Made by a program: the position numbers and the translations under genes
Assembly (NCBI GenBank): GCA_026389635.1
Contig: JAPLHM010000301.1
Coordinates: 1-8,207 of the forward strand
DNA: 8,207 nucleotides
Direction of reading: 5' to 3'
Origin: Chloroflexota bacterium
Lineage (GTDB): Bacteria > Chloroflexota > Dehalococcoidia > GIF9 > UBA5629
Shown here: positions 1-6,289 of the stretch, in pieces
Layout of the letters: each line of letters begins with the position of its first letter
Numbering within the stretch: the stretch's first letter is position 1
The notes under the pieces: model-generated
What the model saw: only the letters and a program-made list of their open reading frames with translations
What the model was told of the DNA's origin: nothing
Database searches by the model: none

Positions 1-684
1 TCCATCCACTCCGTGGCCGACGGCGTATTTTTGGCCGACAACCAGCGCTACGTGCGCAAGGACGCCAGCTTAGCCATGAACCTGCAACGCATCAACCGCC
101 AGATCGTGGAGCCTTTCTACGACCTGATGTGCGCGGGAGAGGTGACCAACGTGCGCCACGTGGGCGCCAAGACTATGGACGCCGGCGACATCATGCAGTC
201 CGTGGACGGCTGGACCGCCATCGGGGTGGGCAAGACCGAGATACCGCGCGGGTTCCGCTTCCCCTGGGAGCTTTCCAAGACCAGCTTCCGCGAGAAGAGC
301 GGCGAGACGCTGCGCGCCATGCAGGCCATGGACGCCGCGGTGAGCGAACTTTCAATCGCACTCAACCCCGAGGACGCCGGCCGCGCGCTTTACCTGCTGG
401 CCGCGCCCTCCAAGGAGATGAGCATGGATATCGCCAAGGGCCTGGGCGACTACCTGCGCGAGCTGGCCGAGAACGCGGTCATACGCGCCGGCGACTTCCC
501 CAGGGACCGCGGGTCGGTGGATGTCACCATCCTATTCTCGCAGTTGGCCTTTGTGCAGAAGATACGCGACTATTACGACAGGGCCTCGGCATTTGCCATG
601 ACGCAGAAGGACCGCCTCAAGGAGACCACGGGCCGCCTGCGCGACATGGAAGACGCCGCCAAGGGCCTGCCCAGCCTCATATAA
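1..684 (+). CDS. Tubulin/FtsZ family GTPase-like protein, C-terminal part (5' truncated by window)
   Basis: The open frame is already running at base 1, so the true start lies upstream; the GTG at 13 is internal. The visible 227 residues resemble the second half of the tubulin/FtsZ-like proteins I remember from Dehalococcoidia. A segment like VFLADNQRYVRKD matches the end of the GTPase domain. A long helix (LQRINRQIVEPFYDL) follows, then the AGDIMQSVDGWTAIGVGK stretch, which corresponds to the FtsZ 'DAG..MGIG' region. The C-terminal alpha/beta domain contains GRALYLLAAPSKEM and RAGDFPRDRG. The nucleotide-binding GGGTGS loop would lie upstream and is not visible. The last 40 or so residues are charged and helical, with no recognisable FtsZ-type FtsA/ZipA-binding tail. 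Such proteins are expected to form cytoplasmic GTP-dependent filaments, but the cellular role of this branch is not known to me. A terminator follows 17 bases after the stop, so this is the end of a transcription unit. Confidence 0.72.
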   Translation, partial: SIHSVADGVFLADNQRYVRKDASLAMNLQRINRQIVEPFYDLMCAGEVTNVRHVGAKTMDAGDIMQSVDGWTAIGVGKTEIPRGFRFPWELSKTSFREKSGETLRAMQAMDAAVSELSIALNPEDAGRALYLLAAPSKEMSMDIAKGLGDYLRELAENAVIRAGDFPRDRGSVDVTILFSQLAFVQKIRDYYDRASAFAMTQKDRLKETTGRLRDMEDAAKGLPSLI

Positions 685-701
685 GCGCAGTTTTGATAAT
701 C

Positions 702-735
702 AAGGAGGGAGCGGCTTCGGCCGCCCCCTCCTTTT
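702..735 (+). terminator. Rho-independent terminator with UUCG tetraloop
   Basis: The arms 702-715 and 720-733 form a 14-bp stem with one A-C mismatch, closed by the extra-stable C(UUCG)G tetraloop at 716-719. The run of T after the stem is short (about four, merging into the stem base) and is followed by AAAA. It sits 17 nt after the tubulin-like gene and is well placed to end that transcript. The stem base could also terminate poorly in the opposite direction. Confidence 0.85.
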
Positions 736-740
736 AAAAT

Positions 741-800
741 CGTCATTGCGGGCCTTTTAGTCTCGTCATTGCGAGGAGCCCGCAGGCGACGAAGCAATCT
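741..800. repeat. Dispersed palindromic repeat (REP/MITE-like) with partial second copy
   Basis: The 10-mer CGTCATTGCG occurs at 741 and again at 764. The second copy continues into a gap-containing inverted repeat in which ATTGC (768-772) pairs with GCAAT (794-798), with a GAGGAGCC / AGGCGACG middle. I recall very similar 'CGTCATTGCGAGG...GCAATCT' units scattered between genes in several environmental bacterial genomes, so this is called a dispersed repeat rather than a local structure. The 741 copy appears to be a fragment. There is no coding capacity and no transposase nearby. Confidence 0.55.
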
Positions 801-877
801 ATCCCCGTGCCTAACAAAATGTGTCGCCGGTTCCGGGCACTTATCATCCAAAACCGGGGGTATTTGATATATTAATA

Positions 878-1199
878 ATGGTAGTATTCGGCAAAAAGGC
901 TGAACAGTTCACCGGTAACCATCCATAACAACCTGAAATTGCTGAGGGAATTCGATATCGTAAGGATTTCAAAGATAAAGAACCAGCATCGAATCATTCC
1001 TAACACGGACAATTTCTATTACAGGTCTTTCATGCAGGTAATAAATTACCAAACAATACAGGGCTGTAAAGCTTTCCAGGAGCTGATGAAAATGGGCGCA
1101 GCAGGTATGTATGGCAGTTTTGCCAGGGGTACAGATGACAAAAACAGCGATGTGGACCTCTTTATTTTCAGTGAACGCCTACCGCTTCTTCTAAACTGA
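878..1199 (+). pseudogene. Decayed wHTH-nucleotidyltransferase (MntA-like) gene remnant
   Basis: The frame open from 885 to 1199 encodes SPVTIHNNLKLLREFDIV, typical of a winged-helix recognition helix, followed by a wing. It then encodes GSFARGTDDKNSDVD, a complete GS-X10-DXD nucleotidyltransferase signature (about 1118-1162). Homology stops abruptly after DLFIFSE near 1173 and the frame ends at 1199, so the rest of the catalytic domain is missing. The longest start-initiated frame uses a TTG at 939 without a Shine-Dalgarno, inside the helix. An ATG at 878 opens a different frame (MVVFGKKAEQFTGN) that looks like the first helix of the same domain and stops at 926-928, which suggests a frameshift or small deletion around 910-925. 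Its domain order matches the intact gene at 6398. It is probably non-functional. Confidence 0.7.
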
Positions 1200-1275
1200 T
1201 ATGATAGTTCTCCATACAGTACTCAATGTCCTGCCTTGTTATGCCTCTTTCTAATAGGCGCCCTACAGCTAAGCA
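1168..1275 (-). pseudogene. Possible short remnant of an unidentified gene
   Basis: Read on the minus strand, about 35 codons without a stop give a plausible protein-like sequence (RLLERGITRQDIEYCM, then ENYHISLEEAVGVH and TGA at 1170-1168). It has alternating charged and hydrophobic residues, as in a small helical domain. It has no convincing start; the only in-frame ATG, at 1215, would leave 15 residues. Its end overlaps the point where nucleotidyltransferase homology is lost on the opposite strand. I do not recognise the family. The open frame may simply be chance, so confidence is low. Confidence 0.25.
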
Positions 1276-1304
1276 CGATGACGAGGGGAGGGGCGTGACC
1301 GCAG

Positions 1305-2174
1305 TTATTGGATGGGGCCTTTGAGCTTTAAATAGTCGGCCAGCGCTTCCTGCCAGGGGGGCAGGTCATCCAGGCCGAGACGCTGCAACGCGCCGTGACC
1401 AAGCACCGAGTAGCGCGGACGTTTGGCCTTCTGGGGGAACTGGTCGGAGGTGATGGGGACGACGGGCGTTTTCAATCCCGCCTGTTTTAGTATTTCAACC
1501 GTGAACTCGTACCACGAGCAGGCGCCGCTGTTGGTCACGTGGATTATGCCGCTGAATTCGATCTCGATAATCTGGGCGATTTTGGCCGCGAGGTCATGCG
1601 TATAAGTGGGAGAAAAAACCTGGTCGTTGACCACGCGTAGCTCGGGCCTTTCTTTGGCCAGCTTGATTATGGTCTCAACGAAGTTGCCACCTTTGCCCAT
1701 GGCGCCGGCCGTGCCGAAAAGGGTGGAACTGCGGACGATGACATGGTTTCTACAAACGCGCCGCACGTGGCCGTCCCCCTCCTGCTTGGAGGCGCCGTAA
1801 ACGTTGCAGGGCGAAGGCTTGTCTTCTTCAAGATAGGGCGTGCTGCGCGGAACGGCCTCACCGCCGAAGACGTAATCGGTGCTGATATGCACCAGTTTTG
1901 CTTTGATTTCCTGCGCAGCAAGGGCGGCGTTCCTGGCTCCCAGGGAGTTAACGCGGAAGGCCAGTTCGCGCTGGTCCTCGCAATCGTCCACTCGCAAGAA
2001 GGAGGCGGTATTGATGATGACATCCGGCCGGTGCTTGAGCGCCCGGGCTTTGATGAAAGCGAGATCGGCGATGTCGCCATCCCCGATAGTCAGGGGCACA
2101 AGCTCATGCTTTTTCAGGGCTATGCAGAGGTCGGTGCCGAGCTGGCCATCGGACCCGGTGATGAGTATTTTCAC
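1305..2174 (-). CDS. rmlD: dTDP-4-dehydrorhamnose reductase RmlD
   Basis: Last enzyme of dTDP-L-rhamnose synthesis: NAD(P)H-dependent reduction of dTDP-4-dehydro-L-rhamnose in the cytoplasm. The product is 289 aa, normal for RmlD. It is an extended short-chain dehydrogenase with a TGSDGQLG nucleotide-binding loop (residues 6-13), STDYVF (98-103), the catalytic pair Y126-XXX-K130, RSSTLFG (148-154), and the RmlD-type DQVFSPTYT (184-192) and RPRYSVL (252-258). I chose the GTG at 2174 over the longer open frame from 2306 because the sequence before it is rmlB read out of frame and the protein should begin just before the Rossmann beta strand. The GTG shares the bases GTGA with the rmlB stop, so the two are probably translationally coupled. 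No clear terminator was seen downstream. Confidence 0.93.
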   Translation of the reverse strand: MKILITGSDGQLGTDLCIALKKHELVPLTIGDGDIADLAFIKARALKHRPDVIINTASFLRVDDCEDQRELAFRVNSLGARNAALAAQEIKAKLVHISTDYVFGGEAVPRSTPYLEEDKPSPCNVYGASKQEGDGHVRRVCRNHVIVRSSTLFGTAGAMGKGGNFVETIIKLAKERPELRVVNDQVFSPTYTHDLAAKIAQIIEIEFSGIIHVTNSGACSWYEFTVEILKQAGLKTPVVPITSDQFPQKAKRPRYSVLGHGALQRLGLDDLPPWQEALADYLKLKGPIQ

Positions 2175-3175
2175 CGGCTGCCGTACATCCTCTGATAATA
2201 CTTCTCGTATTCGCCGCTCTTGATGTTGCGCCACCAGGGCCCGTTCTTGAGGTACCAGTCCACGGTATCCGCCATGCCGTTTCCGATGTTGAAGCGCGGC
2301 GCCCAACCCAGCTCCTTCTCTATCCTGGAACAGTCGATGGCGTAGCGGCGGTCATGCGCGGGACGGTCCTTGACAAAGGTGATCAGTCCCTCGGGCTTAC
2401 GCAGGGCTTTTAATATGAGCTTTATCAGTTCGATGTTGGGCTGCTCCTGCCCGCCGGCGATGTTATAAACCCGCCCGGCTTTGCCTTTGAGCAGCACCGC
2501 CTCCAGCGCCCGGCAGTGGTCAAGCACGTGTATCCAGTCGCGGCGGTAAAGTCCGTCGCCGTAGACCGGTATGGCCTTATCCTCTAAAGCGTTGGTGATG
2601 ACCAGCGGTATGAGCTTCTCGGGGAACTGGTAGGGTCCGTAGTTGTTGGTGCAGCGTGTCACCACCACGTCTAAGCTGTGCGTCCTGTGGTAAGCCAGGC
2701 ACATCAGGTCGGCGGCGGCCTTGCTGGCGGAATAGGGACTGCTGGGGTCGAGCGGCGACTCCTCAGTGAAATAACCCTCTTCGGAGGAACCGTAAACCTC
2801 GTCGGTGGAAACCTGCAGGAAGCGCCCTACACCGTGGACGCGCGCGCCCTCCAGCAACACCTGCGCGCCCTTGAAATTGGTGTCCACGAAGGGGGAGGCG
2901 TCCAATATGCTGCGGTCAACGTGGGACTCCGCGGCGAAATTGACCACGGCGTCATACCCTTCTTTGAGTATGCCGTCTACAAGGTCGCGGCCGGCGATAT
3001 CGCCTTTGACGAACCTGTAACCCGCCTGCGCCTGGATATCCGCGAGGTTCTCCAGGTTGCCGGCATAGGTGAGTTTATCCAGGTTGGTTACCTGCCAATC
3101 CGGGTGCTGCCCGAGTATATGGCGGACGAAGTTGCTGCCGATGAAGCCGGCGCCGCCTGTGACAAGTAGTTTCAT
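2171..3175 (-). CDS. rmlB: dTDP-glucose 4,6-dehydratase RmlB
   Basis: Converts dTDP-D-glucose to dTDP-4-dehydro-6-deoxy-D-glucose using tightly bound NAD+, the second step towards dTDP-L-rhamnose. The 334-aa length is typical. Visible features are the Rossmann loop TGGAGFIGSNF (6-16), YAGNLENL (37-44), the active-site trio T124-D125-E126 in STDEVYG, and Y148-XXX-K152 (YSASK). The substrate-binding block is RCTNNYGPYQFPEKLIP (174-190), followed by YRRDWIHV. All expected catalytic residues are present. The ATG at 3175 is preceded by AAAGG about 8 nt away and lies 17 nt after the rmlC stop. Its TGA overlaps the GTG of rmlD. It is the third gene of the four-gene operon. Confidence 0.96.
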   Translation of the reverse strand: MKLLVTGGAGFIGSNFVRHILGQHPDWQVTNLDKLTYAGNLENLADIQAQAGYRFVKGDIAGRDLVDGILKEGYDAVVNFAAESHVDRSILDASPFVDTNFKGAQVLLEGARVHGVGRFLQVSTDEVYGSSEEGYFTEESPLDPSSPYSASKAAADLMCLAYHRTHSLDVVVTRCTNNYGPYQFPEKLIPLVITNALEDKAIPVYGDGLYRRDWIHVLDHCRALEAVLLKGKAGRVYNIAGGQEQPNIELIKLILKALRKPEGLITFVKDRPAHDRRYAIDCSRIEKELGWAPRFNIGNGMADTVDWYLKNGPWWRNIKSGEYEKYYQRMYGSR

Positions 3176-3192
3176 GAACGTGCCTTTATGTT

Positions 3193-3708
3193 TTACTTGT
3201 GGGGGGGATGGAACCAGTCCCAGGGCCGGCCGCAGCGCGGGTCGTTTTTGAGGCCGTTGATCTCAACCGGCTTGATGCGCGGATCGTTCCAGGGGATGCG
3301 CTCTTCGTCGGGATCCTTGTAATCGTAAAGACGGCTGGTGAAATATACGATCAGCGAGGGCTCGTCGGCGATGGCCCGGAAGCCGTGGAAATAATAGCCG
3401 GGCATCCTGATGAGCATGGGTTTGGCCCCGCCGGCGATGATCTCTACGAGGCCGCCGCTTTTTTCGTCGTAGGCGCAGACCTTGGAGGCGCCCCTGAGCA
3501 CCAGGAAGTAGTCCACCTGGCCGCGGTTGTGCCTGTGCCAGGCCCTGACCACACCCGGGTAGGTGAAGCTGATATTGGCCTGCTGTATCTCGTCGGGGAT
3601 AAAATCCTTCCAGTCGCGCCTGATGGCCTCGGCGAAAAAGCCGCGCTCATCGGGCAGCAGGTTGATATCATAAGTACGGAGGCCTTCCAGCGGATGTGCT
3701 TTCATCAT
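3193..3708 (-). CDS. rmlC: dTDP-4-dehydrorhamnose 3,5-epimerase RmlC (archaeal/Chloroflexi-type variant)
   Basis: Cupin-fold epimerase acting on C3 and C5 of dTDP-4-dehydro-6-deoxyglucose, the third step to dTDP-L-rhamnose. The product is 171 aa, slightly shorter than the usual 180-185. Family landmarks are DERGFF (20-25), the catalytic-strand histidine H58, FHGF (107-110), a candidate catalytic tyrosine at Y128 or Y130, and WNDP (140-143). The usual RG-L-H-Y-Q segment is replaced by R55-A-W-H58-R-H60, and the protein ends in WDWFHPPHK. I remember this combination from archaeal and Chloroflexi RmlC-like proteins. The start is the first ATG of an ATGATG pair at 3708, after a purine-rich GAGAGAG; a longer open frame to 3855 only reads through the end of rmlA. 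It lies 17 nt after rmlA and 17 nt before rmlB. A ketoisomerase activity is less likely given the C-terminal motifs. Confidence 0.88.
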   Translation of the reverse strand: MMKAHPLEGLRTYDINLLPDERGFFAEAIRRDWKDFIPDEIQQANISFTYPGVVRAWHRHNRGQVDYFLVLRGASKVCAYDEKSGGLVEIIAGGAKPMLIRMPGYYFHGFRAIADEPSLIVYFTSRLYDYKDPDEERIPWNDPRIKPVEINGLKNDPRCGRPWDWFHPPHK

Positions 3709-3725
3709 AGTTAATCTCTCTCTTA

Positions 3726-4793
3726 TTATAATTCTATATCGGCGTCGTCGCCCACAAAGAGCCTGACCGGTCCTGAGACGGACTTGCGGCGCGTGACTGT
3801 GGTGCTGCTGCCTATCATGCTGTCGGTCAGGTGCTCGATATCGCTGATGCGGCAATTCTCTAATATGATGGAATGGTGGATGGAGGAGTTCTCGATCACA
3901 GTGCCGGCCGCTATGCTGGTGTAAGGCCCGATGAAGGAATTGATGATCTTGCAGTTGGGCGCGATGGATGCCGGCCCGCGCACGGTGCTCCCCTCGATAA
4001 CTGTACCTTCGCCCACCGCCACGCGCCCCTCCACCTTGCTGCCCGCGCCCACCTTTATTTTAACGTCCCTCTTGAGCAGGTCGTCCAGCACGATGCGGTT
4101 GGCCTCCAGCATGTCGTCCTTCTTGCCCGTATCCAACCACCAGCCGCTGAGGATGTGGCTTTCCACCTTGTCGCCCATGTTGAGCAGCTCCTGGATGGCG
4201 TCGGTTATCTCGAGTTCGCCGCGCCGGGATGGCTTGATGCGGTCGATGGCGCGGTGGATATCAGGCTTGAATAAGTAAACGCCCACCAGCGCCAGATTGC
4301 TCTTAGGCTCTTTGGGCTTTTCCACCAACTGCAATATCTTGCCCGCGGCGTCCAACTCGGCCACGCCGAAAAGTCGGGGGTCGCTGACTTCTTTTAACAG
4401 CACCAGGGCGTCGGCAGATTTGCTCTCAAACTCGCTTACAAATTTTTTCACACCGTCCTGGATGAGGTTGTCGCCCAGGAACATAAGGAAGCGGGAATCG
4501 CCCAGGAAGTCCCGCGCCGTCTTGACGGCGTGCGCCAGGCCGGCCGGCTTCTCCTGCACGATGTAGCTGATTTCGGCGTCCCAACCCGGGCCGGCGGCCA
4601 CGGCTTTCTTTATCTCCCCACCCGTCTCAGGCGAGATGATGATGGCGATATCCCGGATGCCGCTCTCGACTATCTGGTCGAGGACGTAAAAGAGGATGGG
4701 CTTATTGGCCACCGGCAGCAATTGCTTGGCCACGGTGTGGGTCATGGGCTTGAGCCGGGTGCCCTTGCCGCCCGAAAGTATAATAGCCTTCAT
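3726..4793 (-). CDS. rmlA: Glucose-1-phosphate thymidylyltransferase, long form (RmlA)
   Basis: Couples dTTP and glucose-1-phosphate to dTDP-glucose, the committed step of the rhamnose pathway. The 355 residues exceed the 290 of the short enteric RmlA because of a C-terminal left-handed beta-helix (about 245-340; hexapeptide-like VGAGSKVEGRV and VGEGTVIEGS repeats), as in the RmlA-long/StrD-type group. The N-terminal nucleotidyltransferase domain shows GGKGTRLKPMT (8-18), K23 in AKQLLPVANKP, EKPAGLAHA (81-89), the metal-binding GDN at 107-109, VEKP (157-160), ELEITD (193-198) and WWLDTG (218-223). The ATG at 4793 is the only sensible start. No Shine-Dalgarno precedes it, although its promoter is near consensus. 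It ends in tandem TAATAA stops and is the first gene of the operon. Confidence 0.94.
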   Translation of the reverse strand: MKAIILSGGKGTRLKPMTHTVAKQLLPVANKPILFYVLDQIVESGIRDIAIIISPETGGEIKKAVAAGPGWDAEISYIVQEKPAGLAHAVKTARDFLGDSRFLMFLGDNLIQDGVKKFVSEFESKSADALVLLKEVSDPRLFGVAELDAAGKILQLVEKPKEPKSNLALVGVYLFKPDIHRAIDRIKPSRRGELEITDAIQELLNMGDKVESHILSGWWLDTGKKDDMLEANRIVLDDLLKRDVKIKVGAGSKVEGRVAVGEGTVIEGSTVRGPASIAPNCKIINSFIGPYTSIAAGTVIENSSIHHSIILENCRISDIEHLTDSMIGSSTTVTRRKSVSGPVRLFVGDDADIEL

Positions 4794-4832
4794 GTGCGAT
4801 AAATATTAATGACGTTTTTCGTAACTGCGGAC

Positions 4833-4862
4833 ATTATACCTGTACACTAAGAGCCCTGTAAA
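4833..4862 (-). promoter_or_regulatory. Sigma70-type promoter of the rmlACBD operon
   Basis: On the minus strand, TTTACA (4862-4857; 5 of 6 consensus) and TATAAT (4838-4833; 6 of 6) are separated by 18 nt. Transcription would start near 4826, leaving a leader of about 33 nt before the rmlA ATG. That leader has no Shine-Dalgarno-like stretch. The -35 overlaps the inner half of an inverted repeat, CTGTAA (4856-4861) / TTACAG (4884-4889), a weak candidate operator. Confidence 0.7.
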
Positions 4863-4911
4863 ATAATCCATAAATCTGATCAATTACAGCGGACTGGCGC
4901 CTTACACGCGC

Positions 4912-4941
4912 TGGACATTATTCTTACAGCAGGAATATAAT
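4912..4941 (+). promoter_or_regulatory. Sigma70-type promoter for the truncated lipoprotein leader
   Basis: TGGACA (4912-4917; 5 of 6) and a perfect TATAAT (4936-4941) are 18 nt apart, with a GGGAGAGG Shine-Dalgarno at 4948-4955 and an ATG at 4960. The predicted transcript start (about 4948) falls at the beginning of the Shine-Dalgarno. The promoter points away from the rmlA promoter, making a divergent pair with about 50 bp between their -35 boxes. Confidence 0.6.
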
Positions 4942-4959
4942 GCTTATGGGAGAGGTAGT

Positions 4960-5025
4960 ATGCACGTGACACGGTGGCTTACCCGATTTTTCCTGATCTG
5001 TTCTGTCCTGCTGCTGTCATCGTGA
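4960..5025 (+). pseudogene. Signal-peptide leader of a truncated lipoprotein gene (TGA at lipobox Cys position)
   Basis: An ATG 4 nt after GGGAGAGG opens a 21-codon frame reading MHVTRWLTRFFLICSVLLLSS and then TGA (5023-5025). This is a textbook signal-peptide shape: two arginines, a hydrophobic core and small residues at the end. If the third base of TGA were C or T, the residue would be cysteine and the end would read LSSC, an exact lipobox. Past the stop the frame continues only seven codons (5026-5046) before another TGA, inside the end of the convergent lipoprotein gene. The body of the protein is therefore missing. With an intact promoter and ribosome-binding site it may still be transcribed and translated. 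It could alternatively be a genuine small hydrophobic peptide. Confidence 0.5.
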
Positions 5026-5040
5026 CATGGTATGAAATTG

Positions 5041-6240
5041 TCACTGTGAAATCCGGGGCTCGATCCACAGGGCGTAGTTGTTATCCGGGTCGGCGCCGGC
5101 CTCCACACGCAGTATGGCCATGACCTTCCTGCCGCCGTAGGCTGAGAGGTCGATATCCAGGCTATTTAAATTTCCGTCATAAGCCGCCGTTACCGCCGGC
5201 CACCATTTGACGCCGCCCTTTTCATCCTGGATGCCGAAGAGGAATGACACCCCGCTGACGCCACGCGCCTCCGCAGATAGACCCACCCTGGCAGTGAAGC
5301 GCGCGTTATAGGGCAGCTCCAGCGGCAGCATATAGCCTCCCATCTGCCATTGCTCCTGCCAGTCACCGAAGTAGCCCTCCAGCCATGCGAAGCTGGAGCC
5401 CGGCGGGACCATCTCGATCACGTTGCGGTAGGTCTGGTTATCCTCCGCAACGGCCTCGGGCAGTTTGACGGCCAGGCCGGCAACTCTATCGCCGTCGGAA
5501 TATTTAAGCCGGCCGGCGCTGCCCCTCCAACTGGCGCGGGAAGCGTACTGCCCGAAATCATAGTTGTACTTGAACCCGAAAGAGGGGACGTAGCAGTTGT
5601 TGTCCTCGCTGGCCTCGGTAATTTGCTTCTTGCCGTCTGCGCATACCGTGATCTTGTATCCTTCCCAGTCATAATTGGTGAAGGGCAGGGTCTTCTCCTC
5701 GCCCGCCTTGAGGCTTTCCACCCAGCTCGTATCCCGCAGCATGTGGCTCTGGTCAAAGATATGCGTTTCGCTCTGCCCAATATCCACCGCGCCGATATTT
5801 TTAATCTTGTAGTAGAGCAGCCCGCTGATGTGCGTCACGCCCGTGATAACCAGGTCGGGCATGAAGGTGCTCCTTTCCGCCACCTGCACCGTCACCCAGG
5901 CGGTGGACACTCCCCTCTCCCCGGCGGCGGTGAGTGTGTACCTGGTGGTTACCTGCGGCGCGACGTCCAGCGAACCGGCGGGTTGAACCCTGCCCGGCCC
6001 GTTGTCGATGGTCACGACCGCGGCGTCGGACACACTCCAGCGCAGGGTCACGTTCTCGCCCGGCAGTATGTTGCTGGAACCGGCGGAGAAATCGTTGATC
6101 AGCGGCCAGTACCTGACTGCCGCGGCTATAGGAGCTGTGGCATTCTCAGTAACCGGCGTCACCACGGGTTGAGCCGCCGGCAGGCAGCCGGCCATCGTCA
6201 ACGCCCCGGCCACCACTATTACACAGCAGACTATTTTCAT
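5041..6240 (-). CDS. Secreted lipoprotein with Ig-like and CARDB-like domains
   Basis: The 399-residue product starts with a lipoprotein signal peptide: MKIV, a hydrophobic core, and TMAGC, with C19 as the predicted lipidated residue (Met at -3 is a slightly relaxed lipobox). After a low-complexity Pro/Val/Thr/Ala linker (about 20-42), an Ig-like beta-sandwich domain spans about 46-121 (ILPGENVTLRWSV, VTTRYTLTA, WVTVQV). A CARDB-like domain follows at about 128-216 (PDLVITGVT, YKIKNIGAVD, ITEASEDNNC). The remaining 180 residues are Trp/Tyr-rich and probably beta-structured (for example GYFGDWQEQWQMGGY), without a domain I recognise. C200 and C216 could form a disulfide. No catalytic motif is visible, so a surface adhesion or binding role is inference. 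The ATG at 6240 has no Shine-Dalgarno of its own and overlaps the stop of an upstream small ORF. Confidence 0.8.
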   Translation of the reverse strand: MKIVCCVIVVAGALTMAGCLPAAQPVVTPVTENATAPIAAAVRYWPLINDFSAGSSNILPGENVTLRWSVSDAAVVTIDNGPGRVQPAGSLDVAPQVTTRYTLTAAGERGVSTAWVTVQVAERSTFMPDLVITGVTHISGLLYYKIKNIGAVDIGQSETHIFDQSHMLRDTSWVESLKAGEEKTLPFTNYDWEGYKITVCADGKKQITEASEDNNCYVPSFGFKYNYDFGQYASRASWRGSAGRLKYSDGDRVAGLAVKLPEAVAEDNQTYRNVIEMVPPGSSFAWLEGYFGDWQEQWQMGGYMLPLELPYNARFTARVGLSAEARGVSGVSFLFGIQDEKGGVKWWPAVTAAYDGNLNSLDIDLSAYGGRKVMAILRVEAGADPDNNYALWIEPRISQ

Positions 6241-6278
6241 TTCAATTCAAGTATAGCAAAGTGGCTGGCGCTGCACAT
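6237..6278 (-). CDS. 13-codon upstream ORF (leader peptide) overlapping the lipoprotein start
   Basis: ATG at 6278 begins MCSASHFAILELK and ends with TGA at 6239-6237, which shares the bases ATGA with the lipoprotein start codon. A strong Shine-Dalgarno, GGGGAGAGG (6292-6284), sits 5 nt before this ATG, while the lipoprotein ATG has none. This favours translation of the leader followed by re-initiation on the lipoprotein gene. The peptide resembles no attenuator type I know: it has no run of a single amino acid. Confidence 0.5.
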   Translation of the reverse strand: MCSASHFAILELK

Positions 6279-6289
6279 GATGTCCTCTC

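Noticed and set aside
573..851. Minus-strand open frame of 92 codons across the terminator and dispersed repeat
   Set aside because: It runs antisense through the end of the tubulin-like gene, the terminator and the repeat; its Arg-rich product is what such repeats commonly give by chance.
2175..2306. N-terminal extension of RmlD
   Set aside because: Those 44 codons are the end of rmlB read out of frame; homology to RmlD begins at GTG 2174.
3709..3855. N-terminal extension of RmlC
   Set aside because: Those 49 codons lie in the end of rmlA and the spacer in a different frame and give an Arg/His-rich non-homologous stretch; homology begins at ATG 3708.
4856..4930. TTACAG motifs (inverted at 4856, direct at 4884 and 4924) in the divergent promoter region as operator sites
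   Set aside because: Six-base matches at irregular spacing in a 75-bp region are too short to separate from chance.
5023..5025. TGA read as selenocysteine in a lipobox
   Set aside because: No selenocysteine-insertion-like hairpin is evident just downstream, the frame stops again at 5047-5049, and lipidation on selenocysteine is not an expected arrangement.
5022..5044. GTGACA / TGTCAC inverted repeat between the convergent lipoprotein leader and lipoprotein gene as a terminator
   Set aside because: The stem is only 6 bp with an 11-nt loop and no T run on either side.
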